DNA of 64,000 nucleotides from Bradyrhizobium nitroreducens (lineage in GTDB: Bacteria; Pseudomonadota; Alphaproteobacteria; Rhizobiales; Xanthobacteraceae), in assembly GCF_002776695.1 (NCBI RefSeq), contig NZ_LFJC01000003.1:233682-297681 (forward strand), read 5' to 3'. Below the pieces are notes generated by a model. It had not been told where the DNA came from. It saw nothing but the letters and a program-made list of their open reading frames with translations, and did no database searches. This document shows positions 62,120 to 64,000 of this stretch, piece by piece. The translations under genes and the position numbers were made by a program. Positions within the stretch are counted from its first letter, which is position 1. Each line of letters starts with the position of its first letter.

Positions 62120-62938
62120 TTACTTCTGACCTGCTGGAGCGGCGCCCGGGGCACCACCGCCCTGCTCGAGCTTCTTGCGCTGCTCGTCGGCCTTCTTCTG
62201 GAGCTCCTCCTGGAGCTTCTTCTGGTTTTCCTCGAACACCTTCGGATCGGTCGGCGGACCGTCATAGGCCTTCTGGAATTCGCCGGCGAGCGGCAGCGGC
62301 AGGGTCAGCGGCGCACCGTTGGCGTTGATCGCCTGGACAACGAGATTCTGGCCCTTCTTCATGCTGTTGATGAGCTCGGGCGTCGCCTCGTAGTCCGACA
62401 TGCAGCCGTTCTGGAAGCAGATCACATAGGGCTGCTGGAGCGGCGCGTTGCTGTCCACGATGATGCGGGTGCCGTGCACGAGCTGCATGCCGAGCGGCAG
62501 CGTCACGCGCAGGATCTTCTTCGGTTCGCCTTCCGGCTCGATGATGACGGCGGCGATGACCGGCTGGCCCGATTCGATGCGGCCGTCCTTGCCGGTGAAG
62601 CAGACCTGCTTGGCGTTGGCGTCCTGGCCCTTGAGGCAGAACTTGGTCCAGGGGGCGTAGATCAGCTGGATCTGCTGATCGGCCGGCTGGGCCGCGCCCT
62701 GCTGCGCCGGAGCGCCTGCGGCGGGAGCTTGCTGAGCAGGAGCCTGAGCGGCCGGCGCCGGAGCCTTGGGGGCGGCCTTGGGAGCCGCTTTCGGGGCCGG
62801 AGCCGCCTTGGGCGCGCCGGGGGCCGGTGCCGGAGTTTGGGCCTCGGCGGCAAACGGGACGGCCAACGCCGTCGCCGTCAACAAGGCGAGAAGTCGCCCG
62901 CGCGGCCGGACGGACGCGGCCAAGTAACGGAAATTCAT
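62120..62938 (-). CDS. invasion associated locus B (IalB) family protein
   Basis: This is 272 residues. It has a Sec signal (about 1-33, ending AAEAQ), then an Ala/Pro/Lys linker to about residue 85, then the IalB domain: IYAPWTKFCLKGQDANAKQV, CFTGKDGR, LRVTLPLGMQLVHGTRIIVD and YVICFQNGCMSDYEATPELI. A charged Glu/Lys helix and Gly/Ala tail end the protein. IalB was named for red-cell invasion in Bartonella; in soil alphaproteobacteria the role is unknown. Confidence 0.9.
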   Translation of the reverse strand: MNFRYLAASVRPRGRLLALLTATALAVPFAAEAQTPAPAPGAPKAAPAPKAAPKAAPKAPAPAAQAPAQQAPAAGAPAQQGAAQPADQQIQLIYAPWTKFCLKGQDANAKQVCFTGKDGRIESGQPVIAAVIIEPEGEPKKILRVTLPLGMQLVHGTRIIVDSNAPLQQPYVICFQNGCMSDYEATPELINSMKKGQNLVVQAINANGAPLTLPLPLAGEFQKAYDGPPTDPKVFEENQKKLQEELQKKADEQRKKLEQGGGAPGAAPAGQK

Positions 62939-63199
62939 TGCGGAAAACCCTTTCTGAACGGGAAGTGCCCGAACCGCTCCGAAGCGCCGAACCTGGCCGC
63001 CTTGGGCGCGGCTCTCTCCCCGTCAATTGAGGCGGATAAGTGACGGGCTCGACGCTCTTGCGCGATTGGGTGCCTTCTTAACGTGGCCGACGAAAAGATC
63101 AATGCCGACAAGCGCCTTTGGCCCCGTCCGCAGCTGAGCCCGGTGAAATTCCCTGTGATAGGATTCGAGGCGAGCCGGTCCTCGAATCAACGTGTGCTG

Positions 63200-64000
63200 A
63201 TGTTCATGTTCCAACGCCGCTTCGAGGGCCCCGGTGTCCGCGTTCGCGTCTCGGCCCTGCTGGCCTCGGCCCTTGTCCTGGCTTTCGGCGGCGGAGTGTC
63301 GATGGAGACCGCGCGGGCCGGGGAAGCCCATGCCATCGCCATGCACGGCAAGCCGGCGATGCCGGCCGATTTCACCCATATGTCCTACGCCAACCCCGAT
63401 GCCCCCAAGGGCGGCCGCCTGACCTGGGGTGTTCTCGGCACCTTCGACAGCCTCAATCCCTTCATCGTCAAGGGACTGGCCGTGCAGCAGATGCGGGGCT
63501 ACGTGGTCGAGAGCCTGCTCGCGCGCGGCAACGACGAGCCGTTCACGCTCTATGGCCTGCTCGCCAGGAGCGTCGAAACCGACGACGAGCGGAGCTTCGT
63601 CACGTTCCGCCTCGATCCGCGCGCCCGTTTTTCCGACGGCAAGCCGGTCACGGCCGAAGACGTGCTGTTCTCCTGGCAGCTGCTGCGCGATCACGGCCGG
63701 CCGAACCACCGGCAGTACTACGCCAAGGTCGCCAAGGCCGAGGCTCCCGATCCCCTCACCGTCCGGTTCGATCTCGCCGGCGCCAATGATCGCGAACTGC
63801 CGCTGATCCTCGGCCTGATGCCGATCCTGCCAGAGCATGCCGTCGACGTCGCGACTTTCGAGGAGACGACGCTGACGAGCCCGGTCGGCTCCGGTCCCTA
63901 CCGCGTCACGGCCGTGAAGCCCGGGGCCAGCGTGACGCTGACCCGCAATCCCGACTATTGGGGCCGCGATCTGCCCATCAACCGCGGGCTCTACAATTTC
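63200..64000 (+). CDS. YejA-like ABC substrate-binding protein, 3' truncated by the window
   Basis: The frame stays open to the last base. The 267 residues present begin MFMFQRRFEGPGVRVRVSAL, a signal peptide region, then GEAHAIAMHGKPAMPADFTH, MSYANPDAPKGGRLTWGVLG, FDSLNPFIVKGLAVQQMRGY and VTAEDVLFSWQLLRDHGRPN, which match the YejA branch of family 5 binding proteins (microcin C or oligopeptide uptake). The start is uncertain. No Shine-Dalgarno is seen, and a GTG two codons earlier is possible. Partner genes should follow beyond the window. Confidence 0.85.
   Translation, partial: MFMFQRRFEGPGVRVRVSALLASALVLAFGGGVSMETARAGEAHAIAMHGKPAMPADFTHMSYANPDAPKGGRLTWGVLGTFDSLNPFIVKGLAVQQMRGYVVESLLARGNDEPFTLYGLLARSVETDDERSFVTFRLDPRARFSDGKPVTAEDVLFSWQLLRDHGRPNHRQYYAKVAKAEAPDPLTVRFDLAGANDRELPLILGLMPILPEHAVDVATFEETTLTSPVGSGPYRVTAVKPGASVTLTRNPDYWGRDLPINRGLYNF

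Overview
The window reads as a piece of chromosome from a Bradyrhizobium-like alphaproteobacterium. The base composition is high in GC, and many proteins have the look of Bradyrhizobiaceae: DUF1476, IalB, a Pcs-type phosphatidylcholine synthase, the NasT/NasS/NirA set and UgpC-type sugar transporters. The intergenic spaces carry the multi-arm palindromic repeats common in that genus. This assignment is inferred from reading the proteins; no database search was done.

Layout. 1-3000: 3' part of a large surface protein with six IPT/TIG repeats of exactly 255 bp and an autotransporter barrel. 3070-8480: RlpA lipoprotein, several very small membrane proteins, YqhA, a GNAT enzyme, the DUF1476 zeta-type inhibitor and a coiled-coil protein. 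8480-10020: a small accessory block of unknown genes. 10020-13300: DUF2786 protein, small secreted proteins and tRNA-Ser(UGA). 13300-21700: ilvD and a six-gene leftward operon (sugar isomerase-like protein plus a complete peptide-type ABC transporter). 22150-27770: GrlR-like regulator, nadE, a PHA-synthase-like hydrolase, pncA (NAD salvage) and divergent glucokinase. 27900-30000: small proteins, a lone receiver domain and a Spy-like protein. 30247-35690: sugar-type ABC transporter with a D-2-hydroxyacid dehydrogenase. 35860-43860: a PheC-like secreted dehydratase, DUF2147, cupin/RraA pair, pxpBCA (5-oxoprolinase) and a hidden 50-aa membrane protein. 44060-49530: nitrate assimilation and sensing locus nasT-nasS-nirA-flavoprotein. 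49640-53930: rimO, a MerR/carboxymuconolactone decarboxylase pair with a clear MerR-type promoter, an immunity-like protein and an Mpo1-like protein. 53960-56722: the most interesting stretch, with an arginine-rich leader peptide and attenuator before argD, a T4 Rnl1-like RNA ligase whose Shine-Dalgarno lies in a hairpin, and a tRNA-Arg with anticodon GCG. 56724-64000: quinone oxidoreductase, TerC, Pcs, UbiH-like monooxygenase, AEC transporter, HspQ, IalB and the start of a YejA-like binding protein.

Three regulatory systems can be read from the bases. (1) argD appears controlled by ribosome-mediated attenuation: a 29-codon reading frame with 11 Arg codons, an antiterminator arm inside it and a perfect terminator after it. 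(2) nirA has a near-consensus sigma-54 promoter and a leader with an AACGAA hexaloop hairpin, as expected for a target of the ANTAR protein NasT encoded upstream. (3) merR has a 37-bp palindrome around a -35/-10 pair with the 19-bp spacer typical of MerR control. None of these has been tested; each finding states the deciding check.
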